In this document: positions 47,917 through 57,149 of the stretch, one piece after another
Layout of the letters: each line of letters begins with the position of its first letter
How positions within the stretch are numbered: position 1 is the first letter of the stretch
Assembly (NCBI GenBank): GCA_910583775.1
Contig: CAJTYD010000002.1
Span: 1-64,000, forward strand
Length of the DNA stretch: 64,000 nucleotides
Direction: 5' to 3'
Origin: an uncultured Muribaculaceae bacterium
GTDB taxonomy: Bacteria; Bacteroidota; Bacteroidia; Bacteroidales; Muribaculaceae
Made by a program: the position numbers and the translations under genes
The notes under the pieces: model-generated
Seen by the model: only the letters and a program-made list of their open reading frames with translations
What the model was told of the DNA's origin: nothing
Databases searched by the model: none

Positions 47917-49860
47917 TTACCAGGAGGCGTAGCCGGCCAGAGGACGGCGAGGCAGGCGGCGCGCGGAAACGCCCGATTCCATCGGAATATTCCTCACCGG
48001 GGCGTCCAGTTCGTGATAGATGATGTGGAGGCCGATGGCACGCGTCATCAGCAGGTCGTCGTGACAGCCGGCGATCGCGCCATACGACCCGTTCTGGCGC
48101 CGTTCGTAGCTCAGATACTCGTCGAGACAGCATTCGTCGCGCTCCACATACATCCCCTCGCGGATAACCTTCACCAGCGTGGCGATAATCATCGGTTTCG
48201 TCGCCATGTTCGTATGGAAACCATACCGCGCGGGAGCTCCGCGGATCACGGCCTCCTCGCTCATGGGCCGTGCATATAGATTCGGATAACTGTCGCGCAG
48301 CCGGTTGAGGATGAAGTGAGACTGGTCGCCGTCGGTGTCGCGGTCGCGGTCGTGAGTCTCAAGCGTGTTGCTCTCGATCACGAGCAGTGCGTTGTCGTAA
48401 AACGCCGAGGCCTGCGCCGCCTTCTCCGTGAGCAGGTCGAAATCAGTGTGCCCGCGCCATTGCGCCACCACCTCCGGCGGCTCGCCGAACATTAGGGGAG
48501 CGCGGTCGAAGACCACGATCACGCTCCAGTCGGCCCGCGCCGACCGGCCGCCGACATCGACAACCGAAATGTAACGGTTTTCGAAGGAATTGATACGGTT
48601 TTCGAAGGAATTGTTACGCTCCGGCAATTTCCAGACAGCCCACTCTCCCGATGAAATCGGAGAAAATCCGTCAGAATCGATCTCTCCGTGTAACGGAGGT
48701 GTTACGCATTTGTTACGCAAAGCCTCCACTTTGTAACGGTCGAAGACCCTCGCTCCGGAGTGTACGAAGGCCTCCACGTCGTCCGACGGATATTCGGCCG
48801 CCATCAGTCCGTGATCGGAATATTTGCGTCTCTCCGCCACATACCACCGTATGGCCTCGAGAGTCGCTCCGGCCTCCCAGAGTTTCCAGAGATAGGCGCC
48901 CGGCTGCTCCCGGTCGGAGCGCGCGATCTCCGACCGACGGTTCTGCAGAAGCATTTCCGCAAACTTTCCTCTCTCCTCCTCCGATGGAAACGGCAAAGAA
49001 TAATGGTCGATGTCAAACCAGGGTATGAACATGGCTTCGAACTGCGACAGCCCACGCTTCGCCGCCTCATACTCGCGGTGGAAGAAATTGCCGGTGCCGT
49101 TGGCCGTCGACTCATAAATAATCATCGTCATCGGTTCGTAGAGAATGCCCGAGCAGGCTGAACGCAGTATATCCTCAGGGCTCTTGCCGTCGGTCTTCTT
49201 CCATATTCCCACTTCGGAACAATGCACGAGGTTATAGTCACCCCCGCGGCAGGAGTCGGGACGCTCGGCCGTGCCGATCTTTATCTTGCAGTTTCTCGAC
49301 CGGACTCGGAAGATCGCCCTCGACTTCCCTACGGGCTCCATCTTCTTTCCCTTATTACTCTTTTTGTCCTCAAAAGTCTCGGTTTCATCGCAAAATTCCT
49401 CGAGCAATTGCTCGGGATAGCTCTCCATCATGCGGTCGAACATATCCTTGATTTCATCGGAGCCCACGCCCTGGTGGGCGATGATGAGCGAGTTCAGTCC
49501 GCGGCGGTGAACAAGCTGCAACCAGGCCATGTAGAGCTGCGAACAGGTGCTGCCGCCCCATTGTCTCGCTTTCAGAAGAATCAGACGGATCGGCTTCCCG
49601 GCGACGCGCATCCGCTCGAGCCGCTCAACGAATTTCCGTTGCGGTCGGTTGAGCACGAACGGCACGTCGTCGCCGCCGCCCTTCCTCTTTATCCTCACAT
49701 ACTTCGCCGCCCAATAGGGAAAATCGCAGCGGCATCTCTCCCGCTCCGGCAAATTCGATTCTATGCCGGAGTCTGACAGCGGATCGAATCTGACGGAGAT
49801 CTGAGCCAAGCGCCGGCGGTTCTCCTCAAGCAGGCTCCCTACGGTGATCTCCTCCATCAT
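47917..49860 (-). CDS. Phage-type terminase large subunit
   Basis: The DNA-packaging motor protein, 647 aa. The ATPase domain has FPYWAAKYVRIKRK, an adenine-contacting LNRPQRKFVERL, Walker A in LLKARQWGGST, SLIIAHQGVGSDEI and Walker B in MTMIIYESTANGTG. The C-terminal RNase H-like nuclease domain retains its acidic residues (SVVDVGGRSARADWSVIVVFD, LVIESNTLETHD, AGCHDDLLMTRAIGL). Both enzymatic halves look intact. It overlaps the small-subunit-like gene by four bases. No portal gene follows, which is the partner a terminase normally needs. Confidence 0.88.
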   Translation of the reverse strand: MMEEITVGSLLEENRRRLAQISVRFDPLSDSGIESNLPERERCRCDFPYWAAKYVRIKRKGGGDDVPFVLNRPQRKFVERLERMRVAGKPIRLILLKARQWGGSTCSQLYMAWLQLVHRRGLNSLIIAHQGVGSDEIKDMFDRMMESYPEQLLEEFCDETETFEDKKSNKGKKMEPVGKSRAIFRVRSRNCKIKIGTAERPDSCRGGDYNLVHCSEVGIWKKTDGKSPEDILRSACSGILYEPMTMIIYESTANGTGNFFHREYEAAKRGLSQFEAMFIPWFDIDHYSLPFPSEEERGKFAEMLLQNRRSEIARSDREQPGAYLWKLWEAGATLEAIRWYVAERRKYSDHGLMAAEYPSDDVEAFVHSGARVFDRYKVEALRNKCVTPPLHGEIDSDGFSPISSGEWAVWKLPERNNSFENRINSFENRYISVVDVGGRSARADWSVIVVFDRAPLMFGEPPEVVAQWRGHTDFDLLTEKAAQASAFYDNALLVIESNTLETHDRDRDTDGDQSHFILNRLRDSYPNLYARPMSEEAVIRGAPARYGFHTNMATKPMIIATLVKVIREGMYVERDECCLDEYLSYERRQNGSYGAIAGCHDDLLMTRAIGLHIIYHELDAPVRNIPMESGVSARRLPRRPLAGYASW

Positions 49861-50249
49861 CCCCTTATTCTATAGATTATCACCCGCGCCGACTTCGGAG
49901 TGAGATAAAACTCCGGCGCCGGCGAATTCACCGCGCGAAAAGTGGCCTCCGTCACCGTGATTCCCGGTTCGCGCCGCATCTCCTCCCGCACTCTGATCAG
50001 AATCTCGATATACATCTCCCTCTTCTTGCGGTTCATGCCGAACATCATGTCCCCCTTTAGCATTTTCGAGATGACTTCCGCGGCCCGGCGCTCGCTCACC
50101 CAGAACCGCGACGCCGGCATCTTGGCCGCACGTGTGAAAAGTTCCTCGGTCGGGATAGTGCCCAACAGATACAACTGCGCCTTGAAGGCACTCTTCAACT
50201 CCTCGTTCCTTTGTTTCGTGAAATCCGAAACAGCACCTTTCTTCTTCAT
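49857..50249 (-). CDS. Putative terminase small subunit-like protein
   Basis: A 130-aa, basic, mostly helical protein (KKKGAVSDFTKQRNEELKSA, MPASRFWVSERRAAEVISKM). It stands immediately upstream of, and coupled by ATGA overlap to, the large terminase, the usual position of the DNA-recognition subunit. Helix-rich N-terminus with a possible DNA-binding segment around residues 45-70. I recognise it by context and size only. It could also be a regulator of the cassette. Confidence 0.5.
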   Translation of the reverse strand: MKKKGAVSDFTKQRNEELKSAFKAQLYLLGTIPTEELFTRAAKMPASRFWVSERRAAEVISKMLKGDMMFGMNRKKREMYIEILIRVREEMRREPGITVTEATFRAVNSPAPEFYLTPKSARVIIYRIRG

Positions 50250-50291
50250 AATAGTGACAGTTTAAAATGAAAGTTAATGATTATCGGTTGC

Positions 50292-50323
50292 AAATATAAT
50301 AGCATTGTTTATATTTTGCAAGC
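50292..50323 (-). promoter_or_regulatory. Promoter of the terminase genes
   Basis: On the minus strand, CTTG (50320-50323), 20 bases, TATATTTG (50292-50299), 43 bases upstream of the small-subunit start codon. Confidence 0.65.
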
Positions 50324-50353
50324 ATATTTGTTAACTTTGTAAATAAATAAGGT

Positions 50354-50382
50354 TTTGGGCTTTTATAAGCGCCCTAACTTTG
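50354..50382 (+). promoter_or_regulatory. Promoter of the capsid-side genes
   Basis: TTTG (50354-50357), 17 bases, TAACTTTG (50375-50382). The spacer is two bases shorter than usual. Because the box overlaps an upstream in-frame ATG at 50380, the start of the next gene must be the later ATG at 50413. Confidence 0.6.
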
Positions 50383-50412
50383 TGGCATCAGACAAAAAAA
50401 AAACAGAAAGCA

Positions 50413-51075
50413 ATGAAAAAGAAAAATGAAAATCCCGACAAGAGAGCCTTCGAGGTTGTGAAAAATCCCGATTCCATCGAAGAAAATAGTCTTTCCGATA
50501 ACTCCGATAGCTCCGAGCCCTCCGAGAAATCCGATAGCTCCGATAACTCCGAGAACTCCGATAACTCCGATAACTCCGATAGCTCCGATAACTCCGAGCC
50601 CTCCGAGAAATCCGATAGCTCCGATAGCTCCGATAGCTCCGATAACCCCGATAGCTCCGATAACTCCGATCCCTCCGATAACCCCGATCCCTCCGATAAC
50701 CCCGATCCCTCCGCGCCCTCTCGCGCTTTCCGCGACTTCAAGATAATCGCCGAGGCCTTCGCCAAAGGGCGCGGAATCCCCGAGAAAGATTATAGCAAAG
50801 TTATAGAGGCAGTGTCGGCGATCGGCCGTGGCTTCGCCGGCGAGGGAATCTCCCTCGATGTCTTCGAGCTCCTCCACAAGGGAATGGATTATGACCGCGC
50901 TGTCGCCGCAGCAGCCTCCGAAGCGGAGCTGAAAGGAAGAAACGCCGCAATCGAGGAAAGCGTCTTCCCCAAAAATCCTGACGACGGCCTCCCCCACTTC
51001 AACGCCTCGCACGGCGCGCCGAAACCGCGCCGAAGCAACTCCATCTTCGACCTCGCCCGCGAGGCCGGCATATAA
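50413..51075 (+). CDS. Repeat-containing phage scaffold-like protein
   Basis: A 220-aa, strongly acidic protein preceding the capsid-like gene, the usual slot for a scaffold or capsid-assembly protein (inference). After MKKKNENPDKRAFEVVKN comes a Ser-Asp-rich low-complexity tract of about 75 residues (SDNSD, SDSSD, SEPSEK, SDNPDPSDN). It is encoded by 9-bp tandem units TCCGATAAC / TCCGATAGC / TCCGAGAAC (about 50500-50715). A folded helical part follows (FRDFKIIAEAFAKGRGIPEK, FAGEGISLDVFELLHKGMDY) and a C-terminus KPRRSNSIFDLAREAGI. The repeat could change length by slippage without frameshift. Start chosen at 50413 because a promoter -7 box covers the earlier ATG. Confidence 0.6.
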   Translation: MKKKNENPDKRAFEVVKNPDSIEENSLSDNSDSSEPSEKSDSSDNSENSDNSDNSDSSDNSEPSEKSDSSDSSDSSDNPDSSDNSDPSDNPDPSDNPDPSAPSRAFRDFKIIAEAFAKGRGIPEKDYSKVIEAVSAIGRGFAGEGISLDVFELLHKGMDYDRAVAAAASEAELKGRNAAIEESVFPKNPDDGLPHFNASHGAPKPRRSNSIFDLAREAGI

Positions 51076-51127
51076 AAAATCGAGATTCTCGAAAAAATCA
51101 ACATCAATCACCAAATTTTATATCACT

Positions 51128-52642
51128 ATGAGCGAAAGCAATCTTACTCCCGGCAGCGCCGGAATCCAGAGCCATCTTCCCGGCCAGCCCGCAACCGTCA
51201 CCGGCGCCGCCGAAACCACCGGAGGCATCATGTCCGGCAATTTCATCGAAAGCGACATCGACGACGAACTTTTCCGCTTCAACTCCGACGACACCCCGCT
51301 GATGAACCTGATGCTGCGCGCAAAGCGCGTGAAGGTAAACAGCCCCGAGGTGGACCATTACATGATCGACGAAGCGCGCAGCCATCTCACCGTCATCTCC
51401 GAGCTTCCGGCCCAGACACAGATGAACGCCGTGCTGCCCCTCGGCCCCCAGGACCAGAACCTTCCCCGTCCCTACAGCACGCTGCTCGTCAAAGGCGTCG
51501 ACGGCTTCAGCCCCGACGGGCAGTCGATAACCCCAGGCAAGGAGCTCATGCTCTTCGTCACCGGTCAGGACCCGACCACAAACAACCCCGTGGTACGCGC
51601 CGTAAACGGCAAGAAGACCCAGAAGGAGGATGAGTTCTCCACTATTCCGAAGATTCCCGCCGGCACGCGAATCGTGATTCTCGCCAACTCCCTCTACGAG
51701 ACACAGAAAGAGGTGGATCCCGATCTCATCGTGCCCCAGCCCACGCGCGTATACCTCCAGAAGAGGGGCATGAACCAGGTGGTTTCCGACTATTTCGAGA
51801 GCCAGCGCAAGAGAATCCCCTTCTCCAAGGCGATCATCGCCGAGCAGGCAATCGCCAACTTCAAGGTGAGGGGCAACCGCACGCTCTGGGCGGGCCGTTC
51901 CGGCAAGTTCAAGCTCAACATTCCGCGCATGGGCCTTCAGTATGTCTATTGCACCGAAGGATTGCGCTGGCAGTTCAAGCGCGAGCTGATGCACAAGGGG
52001 AAATGGACCGTCGAAGACGTTATCGCCCTGGCCAAGATGTTCTTCACCGGCGAAGACGTGCCGAAGACCGCTCTGCTGCTGGCAGGCAAGAACCTCCTGG
52101 AGCAGATACAGTGTATCGACTTCTCGAAACATCCCGAGATCCAGATCATCACGAAGGTCAACAGCGTCGGCTGGAGCGTGACCAACTTCCACACCGTCTT
52201 CGGCGACATCGAGATCAAGCGCGAGCCCACGCTCGACCGCTTAGGCTGGAGCAACAGCGGCGCCCTGATAGGCGAAAACCGCCTCGTGCATTACGTCTAC
52301 TCGGCGGAACACAGCTTCAGCGACCGTGTCGAGGGGGAGGAGGCAACCCGCAACGGCATTCTCATCTGGGACGCCCTTGCACTCAAGGGGAGCTGCCATA
52401 TCTGGATCGACGGCGACAGCGACAAGTCGACCGACGGCGCATTCAGCTTCAAGATGTGGAGCGAGAAGACCGCTCCGACCGATCTTGTGGCCGGCGAGAT
52501 CTACTATCTCACCGCCGACTGCCCCGGAATCGACAAGAACGCCGTTACAGGCCAGATGTGGCAGGTGATCAACACGATCAACTCCGAAGGCGACGAGACC
52601 TTGGGCTGGAAACTCTACAACGGCGAGATCGAACTCGGCTGA
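51128..52642 (+). CDS. Putative major capsid protein
   Basis: A 504-aa protein in the capsid position of the cassette. The N-terminus (GAAETTGGIMSGNFIESDID) and SDDTPLMNLMLRAKRVKVNS with VDHYMIDEARSH resemble the opening of HK97-fold major capsid proteins of phages such as SU10-like ones. Later segments are RVYLQKRGMNQVVSDYFESQ, KMFFTGEDVPKTALLLAGKN and WSVTNFHTVFGDIEIKREPT, the last typical of capsid proteins that compare a peripheral loop with a P-domain strand. A C-terminal extension (NAVTGQMWQVINTINSEGDE) may be an insertion or decoration domain. Fold is inferred from these patterns and the context. Confidence 0.65.
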   Translation: MSESNLTPGSAGIQSHLPGQPATVTGAAETTGGIMSGNFIESDIDDELFRFNSDDTPLMNLMLRAKRVKVNSPEVDHYMIDEARSHLTVISELPAQTQMNAVLPLGPQDQNLPRPYSTLLVKGVDGFSPDGQSITPGKELMLFVTGQDPTTNNPVVRAVNGKKTQKEDEFSTIPKIPAGTRIVILANSLYETQKEVDPDLIVPQPTRVYLQKRGMNQVVSDYFESQRKRIPFSKAIIAEQAIANFKVRGNRTLWAGRSGKFKLNIPRMGLQYVYCTEGLRWQFKRELMHKGKWTVEDVIALAKMFFTGEDVPKTALLLAGKNLLEQIQCIDFSKHPEIQIITKVNSVGWSVTNFHTVFGDIEIKREPTLDRLGWSNSGALIGENRLVHYVYSAEHSFSDRVEGEEATRNGILIWDALALKGSCHIWIDGDSDKSTDGAFSFKMWSEKTAPTDLVAGEIYYLTADCPGIDKNAVTGQMWQVINTINSEGDETLGWKLYNGEIELG

Positions 52643-52666
52643 CAAAACATAAAAGCATAATACGAT

Positions 52667-52879
52667 ATGAAGAGAACATACGCAGTTGCGGGGATGATGG
52701 AATGGAACGTCCTCATCCCCGCGGGGAGATCGACAGTGAGGGTGCATTTCTCCGGGGGAACCGTCACCGGCTACGGCGTCTCTCCGGCCACCTACACCAC
52801 GGAGAACCCAGCAGTGATGCATCTGATCGAGGCGAGTTTCTGGTACAGGAGCGGAAAAATAAAGCGTCTGGAGCAATGA
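52667..52879 (+). CDS. Small phage-cassette protein (70 aa)
   Basis: A 70-aa protein (MKRTYAVAGMMEWNVLIPAG, FSGGTVTGYGVSPATYTTEN, PAVMHLIEASFWYRSGKIKR). Mostly beta strands are expected. The pattern PATYTTENPAV...IE.S..F..G.I is one I associate with small head proteins in Bacteroidales phage clusters, but I cannot name it. It lies 24 bp after the capsid-like gene and overlaps the next start (ATGA, 52876-52879). Confidence 0.6.
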   Translation: MKRTYAVAGMMEWNVLIPAGRSTVRVHFSGGTVTGYGVSPATYTTENPAVMHLIEASFWYRSGKIKRLEQ

Positions 52880-53463
52880 GGATCGAGACCGACAAAATGG
52901 TGACGCTTGTGCTCCGGCTTCTCGACGAAGACAGCTCCTTTCTCCGCGACCGGGTGCAGTATGCCGACCCGGAGAGTCCGCTGGAAAATCTGATCGTCAC
53001 CCTCCTGCCTCCGGTTGCCGAAGAGGTGATTCTCGCGGCCGAGCCGAAGGAGATCGACGAATATGAGGACTTCGACGCCGAGATCGAATGGATCGAGCCC
53101 GGACACGGGATCGTGGATCTTCCCGCCGACTATCTTCGCTTCTGTTGCTTCCGCATGAGCGACTGGAGCCGCAAGGTCACGATGCCGTTATCGGCCGAAG
53201 GGGAGAATTATATGCTCTATGCGAGGAATTATTCGGGCCGCGTGCGCGGCAGGAAGCGGAGACCGGCGGTGGTCGTCACGGCCTCGGCCGGCGCAGCGCG
53301 CCTCGAATTCTTCGGCTCGCTCGATCCGGGAGCATATCCTGTGGAGACGGGCTATATCCCTAAGCCTCAGGATGATGACTGCGCCATGATGCGGATTCCG
53401 AGGGCGCTGATCTTCCGCGTCGCGGAGGCCACTGCAGAGAGAATTAAAAAAATTCGCTCCTGA
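52876..53463 (+). CDS. Putative head-tail adaptor-like protein
   Basis: A 195-aa protein starting MRIETDKMVTLVLRLLDEDS. It has an N-terminal helical part, then GIVDLPADYLRFCCFRMSDW and SRKVTMPLSAEGENYMLYAR. The LPADYLR...FRMSDW stretch resembles adaptor or connector proteins that sit at the portal-tail junction in some phages (resemblance, not proof). The C-terminus (RALIFRVAEATAERIKKIRS) is amphipathic. It overlaps the 70-aa gene by four bases and is followed by a perfect terminator. Confidence 0.5.
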   Translation: MRIETDKMVTLVLRLLDEDSSFLRDRVQYADPESPLENLIVTLLPPVAEEVILAAEPKEIDEYEDFDAEIEWIEPGHGIVDLPADYLRFCCFRMSDWSRKVTMPLSAEGENYMLYARNYSGRVRGRKRRPAVVVTASAGAARLEFFGSLDPGAYPVETGYIPKPQDDDCAMMRIPRALIFRVAEATAERIKKIRS

Positions 53464-53513
53464 AAGAGGAATTATAATTCCTGAAAAAGAGTGACAAATC
53501 AGTAAAACGTTTG

Positions 53514-53558
53514 AAAACGAGGGATAATCGGTCAGTGACTGAAATATCCCTCGTTTTT
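53514..53558 (+). terminator. Terminator at the end of the phage-like cassette
   Basis: AAAACGAGGGATA pairs perfectly with TATCCCTCGTTTT (13 bp) around an 18-nt loop, with trailing T residues. Confidence 0.9.
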
Positions 53559-53870
53559 GCATATTTTAACGATTTTTCAGAGCCTTAAACTGATATAAAT
53601 TTGCAACCGAAATAATTCGTCAGGAAACTGCCAGGCACTTGTATCCCTTATTATTTGCAGTTTCTTGAATCGGCTCCATCATTTATTAGTGAAAGCAGTT
53701 GCGTTGTAATCAATCAGATAAAGAAGGTTAACATAATCAGGAGCCCAGGAAAAAAAGATAAAGGCAGAAAGAGATTTGCAGAAGGTCGGATAAATTTGGT
53801 TTCATTCTCTCGGCAGAGGGGATGAAACTTCATGAAAAACTTTTAAACCAATATATTAACCCTAACATTT
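53559..53870. other. Upstream region of the second susC-like gene
   Basis: About 310 bp without a gene. TAAATTTG boxes occur at 53596-53603 and 53791-53798, the latter only about 70 bases before the start codon. Neither has a well-spaced TTTG, which would fit a promoter that needs an activator such as the downstream hybrid two-component regulator (inference). Confidence 0.45.
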
Positions 53871-56800
53871 ATGAAAAGAAAACTATTTCTTCTCTGCCTG
53901 CTGATGGCTTCGTTCGCAAGCTTCGGCGCCATGGCAGCTCCGCGCACAGTCAAGGGTGTAGTGGTCGACGAGACCGGCGAACCTCTGATCGGTGCGACTG
54001 TTCAGGTGGAAGGGACATCGACCGGTCTCGCTACCGATCTTGACGGTAATTTCGCCATCAACGTCAGCGACGGCCAGACCCTCCTTATCACCTATATCGG
54101 CTATGAACCGTTAAAAATCAAGGTAACTCCCGACACCCAGGATCTCCGCGTCGAGATGAAACCCAACTCCGACATCCTCGAGGATGTGGTGGTTATCGGT
54201 TACGGCACGATGAAAAAGAAAGACCTTACAGGAGCCATCACGCAGATCGACCCCAACAAGATCGCCGACTCCAACCCTCAGACAGTGCAGGATATCCTTC
54301 GCGGAACCGCCGGTCTGCAGGTAGGTTACGATTCATCCGCTAAGGGCGGCGGCTCCCTCGAGCTCCGCGGTAAGAACTCTCTTGGAACAAACTCGTCTCC
54401 TCTTATCATTCTCGACGGAATGCAGTTCTACGGCGAGCTCTCCGAGATCAACCCCGACGACATCAAGCAGATCGACATCCTGAAAGACTCCTCTTCGGCA
54501 GCCATCTATGGTGCGAAGGCAGCAAACGGCGTCATCATCGTCACAACCAAGAAGGGAAGCAACACCGGCCGCCCGCAGGTTACGCTGAGCGCCAACTGGG
54601 GTATCAACACCAAGGCCGCCTACCGCAACTATTATGACGCGGACGGCTACCTCAACTACCGCACCGACTTCTACAAACGCGACACCTACGGCTACGACGA
54701 CAACGGCGTCTACCGCGACTACCAGAGCAGCCACAAGAATCATCCCGGCTATTTCGAGTATCCTTCCGAGGCCAACCTAAGCAAATACGGCATCACTCTC
54801 GACCAGTGGATGGGCTATACCTCCAACGGTGACGGCGAGTCGCCCCGCAGCGTGTTCGGCCGCCGTATCGGCCTCGACGAGGAAGACCTTCTTTTCCAGA
54901 ACTTCCTTGACAACAACACCTTCGACTGGTATAACTACGCGTTCCGCACCGGCTTCAACCAGGACTACAACGTAAGCCTCTCCGGCGGTACGGACAAGAT
55001 GAACTACTACATGAGCGTCGGCTACCTGAAGAACCAGGGTGTGGTGAAAGGCAACGACTACAACACTCTCCGCGCCTCTATGCGTATGAGCGGCAAAGTA
55101 ACCGACTGGCTCGAGATCGGCGGCAACGCCAACTTCCAGCACCGTTCCGACGGTGACAAGGCCCTCCACTACAGCGATGACCTTCAGGACCCGAACATCA
55201 TGAAGTTCTCCCCCTACGCCTCGCTTCGCGATAAGGAGACAGGAGAGCTCCTGCAGTTCCCGATGGGAGGAACAAACCGTTTCCAGCCCTTCCGCAACGA
55301 GTTCTTCTATCAGAACTACGAGAAACTTGAGAAAGGATACATGGTTTTGAACTCCAAGTTCTACGTGAACCTCAACCTCCCCTTCGGAATCACATACCAG
55401 TTCAATATCTCACCCCGTTACCAGTATTTCTACGACCGTTACTTCATGAGCGCCGACCTCCCGAACTCCAACAAGAACGACCGCGGTGTGAACCGCGAGT
55501 GGGGCAAGCGCTTCGACTGGTCGCTCAACAACACCATCAACTGGGACTATACCTTCAACGACGTTCACCACGTGATGCTCACCCTCGCACAGGAGGCTGA
55601 AGACCGCAAATACTGGAGCGACCGCATCGAAGCCCGCGGCTTCGACCCGACAGACGCCCTCGGTTTCCACAACACGCAGAACGCCACCAAGGATATCTCC
55701 AACTTCAAGACAAAAGACACGCATGAGAGCGCCGACGCCCTCCTTGCCCGTGTTTTCTACGGCTACGACAACCGCTACATGATCACAGCCTCTGTGCGCC
55801 GCGACGGTTATTCGGCATTCGGAGCCAAATATCCACACGCCACGTTCCCCTCTGTGGCTCTGGCATGGAACTTCGGAAACGAGAAATTCATGGAATCGAT
55901 CTCCGACGCATGGTCTTCCGGCAAGCTCCGTCTCTCCTGGGGTAAGAACGGTAACCGTGACCTCGGCAACCCGTATATAGCGCTTGCCAACCTCGGCTCC
56001 GGCCAGGGCGCGACCATGAACTACCTCGACGGCACAGGCAAGGTGGTCTCCGACCTCAAATACCTCACCATGGACCGTATGGCCAACCCGAACCTCCGAT
56101 GGGAGAAGACAGAGGCATTCAACGTCGGTCTTGACCTCGGATTCCTCAACAACCGCATCAACGCCTCTATCGACTGGTATTACAAACGCACCAAAGACAT
56201 GATCATGAGCATGAGTCTGCCTGCGTTCTCCGGCTTCTCTTCCGTATCGACAAACATCGGTCAGGTGGACAACACCGGTGTCGAGCTCTCGATCAACACC
56301 CTCAACATCTCCAACAACGTTCTCGAATGGACAACCAACTTCGCGTTCTCCTACAACAAGAACAAGATTGTCCACATCGACTACCAGATGGAGGATGTCC
56401 TCGACGACAACGGCAACGTTATCGGGCAGAAGGAGAAGGACAACATCAACAAGGGCTGGTTCATCGGCAAGTCGATCTACGAGATCTGGGACTACGACGT
56501 AGTTGGAATCTGGCAGGCAAACGAGGCTGAAGAGGCCGCCAAATACAACCAGCGACCCGGTGATCCGAAGGTAGCCAACCACTATACGGCCGACGACAAG
56601 ATCGACCCCAAGACCGGCGAGCGCATCGCTGTCTACAACGACAAGGACAAGGTCTTCCACGGCACCAAGAGCGCTCCGATGTTCCTGAGCATGACCAACA
56701 ACTTCACACTCTGGAAAGACTTCTCGATCAGCTTCACATTCTACAGCAAGATGGGTCACAAGAGCCAGAGTGGCGAATACCGCAACCAGGACAACGCCTC

Positions 56801-57137
56801 CGACATCATCACCCACGGGCTCAACACCTACGAGAAGGAATACTGGACACCGGAGAACCCGAGCAACTATTACGCTCGCCTCATGGCCAACGGCCCGACA
56901 GGAGCCACCGGCGTGAACCGCGTTATCCGTCGCGACTTCCTGCGTCTGAGCGACCTCACCTTCGGCTACACCATTCCACAGAAATGGACCCGCAAGGCCT
57001 TCATGGAGAGAGTTCGTGTAACCTTCGGCATCAAGAACCTCTTCACCATCAATCCTCCGAAATGGAGCTACGGCGATCCTGAAAACTGGGGTCTCGGCAA
57101 CCGCGTCTTCAACTTCGGTCTTAACGTTCAATTCTAA
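53871..57137 (+). CDS. SusC/RagA-family TonB-dependent transporter (second locus)
   Basis: A 1088-aa outer-membrane transporter. The signal peptide (about 1-22, ending GAMA) is followed by the carboxypeptidase-regulatory-like domain (GVVVDETGEPLIGATVQVEG), EDVVVIGYGTMKKKDLTGAI, the plug with the SusC signature (IKQIDILKDSSSAAIYGAKA, NGVIIVTTKKG) and a beta-barrel ending FGLNVQF. Strong family likeness and no frameshift. It pairs with the SusD-like gene 12 bp downstream. The hybrid two-component regulator at 59390-63475 is probably its regulator. No glycosidase is present between the pair and the regulator, so the substrate is unknown. Confidence 0.96.
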   Translation: MKRKLFLLCLLMASFASFGAMAAPRTVKGVVVDETGEPLIGATVQVEGTSTGLATDLDGNFAINVSDGQTLLITYIGYEPLKIKVTPDTQDLRVEMKPNSDILEDVVVIGYGTMKKKDLTGAITQIDPNKIADSNPQTVQDILRGTAGLQVGYDSSAKGGGSLELRGKNSLGTNSSPLIILDGMQFYGELSEINPDDIKQIDILKDSSSAAIYGAKAANGVIIVTTKKGSNTGRPQVTLSANWGINTKAAYRNYYDADGYLNYRTDFYKRDTYGYDDNGVYRDYQSSHKNHPGYFEYPSEANLSKYGITLDQWMGYTSNGDGESPRSVFGRRIGLDEEDLLFQNFLDNNTFDWYNYAFRTGFNQDYNVSLSGGTDKMNYYMSVGYLKNQGVVKGNDYNTLRASMRMSGKVTDWLEIGGNANFQHRSDGDKALHYSDDLQDPNIMKFSPYASLRDKETGELLQFPMGGTNRFQPFRNEFFYQNYEKLEKGYMVLNSKFYVNLNLPFGITYQFNISPRYQYFYDRYFMSADLPNSNKNDRGVNREWGKRFDWSLNNTINWDYTFNDVHHVMLTLAQEAEDRKYWSDRIEARGFDPTDALGFHNTQNATKDISNFKTKDTHESADALLARVFYGYDNRYMITASVRRDGYSAFGAKYPHATFPSVALAWNFGNEKFMESISDAWSSGKLRLSWGKNGNRDLGNPYIALANLGSGQGATMNYLDGTGKVVSDLKYLTMDRMANPNLRWEKTEAFNVGLDLGFLNNRINASIDWYYKRTKDMIMSMSLPAFSGFSSVSTNIGQVDNTGVELSINTLNISNNVLEWTTNFAFSYNKNKIVHIDYQMEDVLDDNGNVIGQKEKDNINKGWFIGKSIYEIWDYDVVGIWQANEAEEAAKYNQRPGDPKVANHYTADDKIDPKTGERIAVYNDKDKVFHGTKSAPMFLSMTNNFTLWKDFSISFTFYSKMGHKSQSGEYRNQDNASDIITHGLNTYEKEYWTPENPSNYYARLMANGPTGATGVNRVIRRDFLRLSDLTFGYTIPQKWTRKAFMERVRVTFGIKNLFTINPPKWSYGDPENWGLGNRVFNFGLNVQF

Positions 57138-57149
57138 GAAACTATAAAA

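Noticed and set aside
50374..51114. 246-codon antisense frame with Gly-Ile-Val repeats
   Set aside because: It is the complement of the 9-bp Ser-Asp repeat; period-three repeats keep several frames open. No promoter or start context supports it.
47917..53463. Complete prophage
   Set aside because: No integrase, attachment sites, portal, tail, lysis or replication genes were found; only a partial packaging and head set is present.
55410..57131. 573-codon open frame antisense to the second susC-like gene
   Set aside because: It mirrors the GC-rich third positions of the real gene, has no domain and would destroy the SusC reading. A shadow frame.
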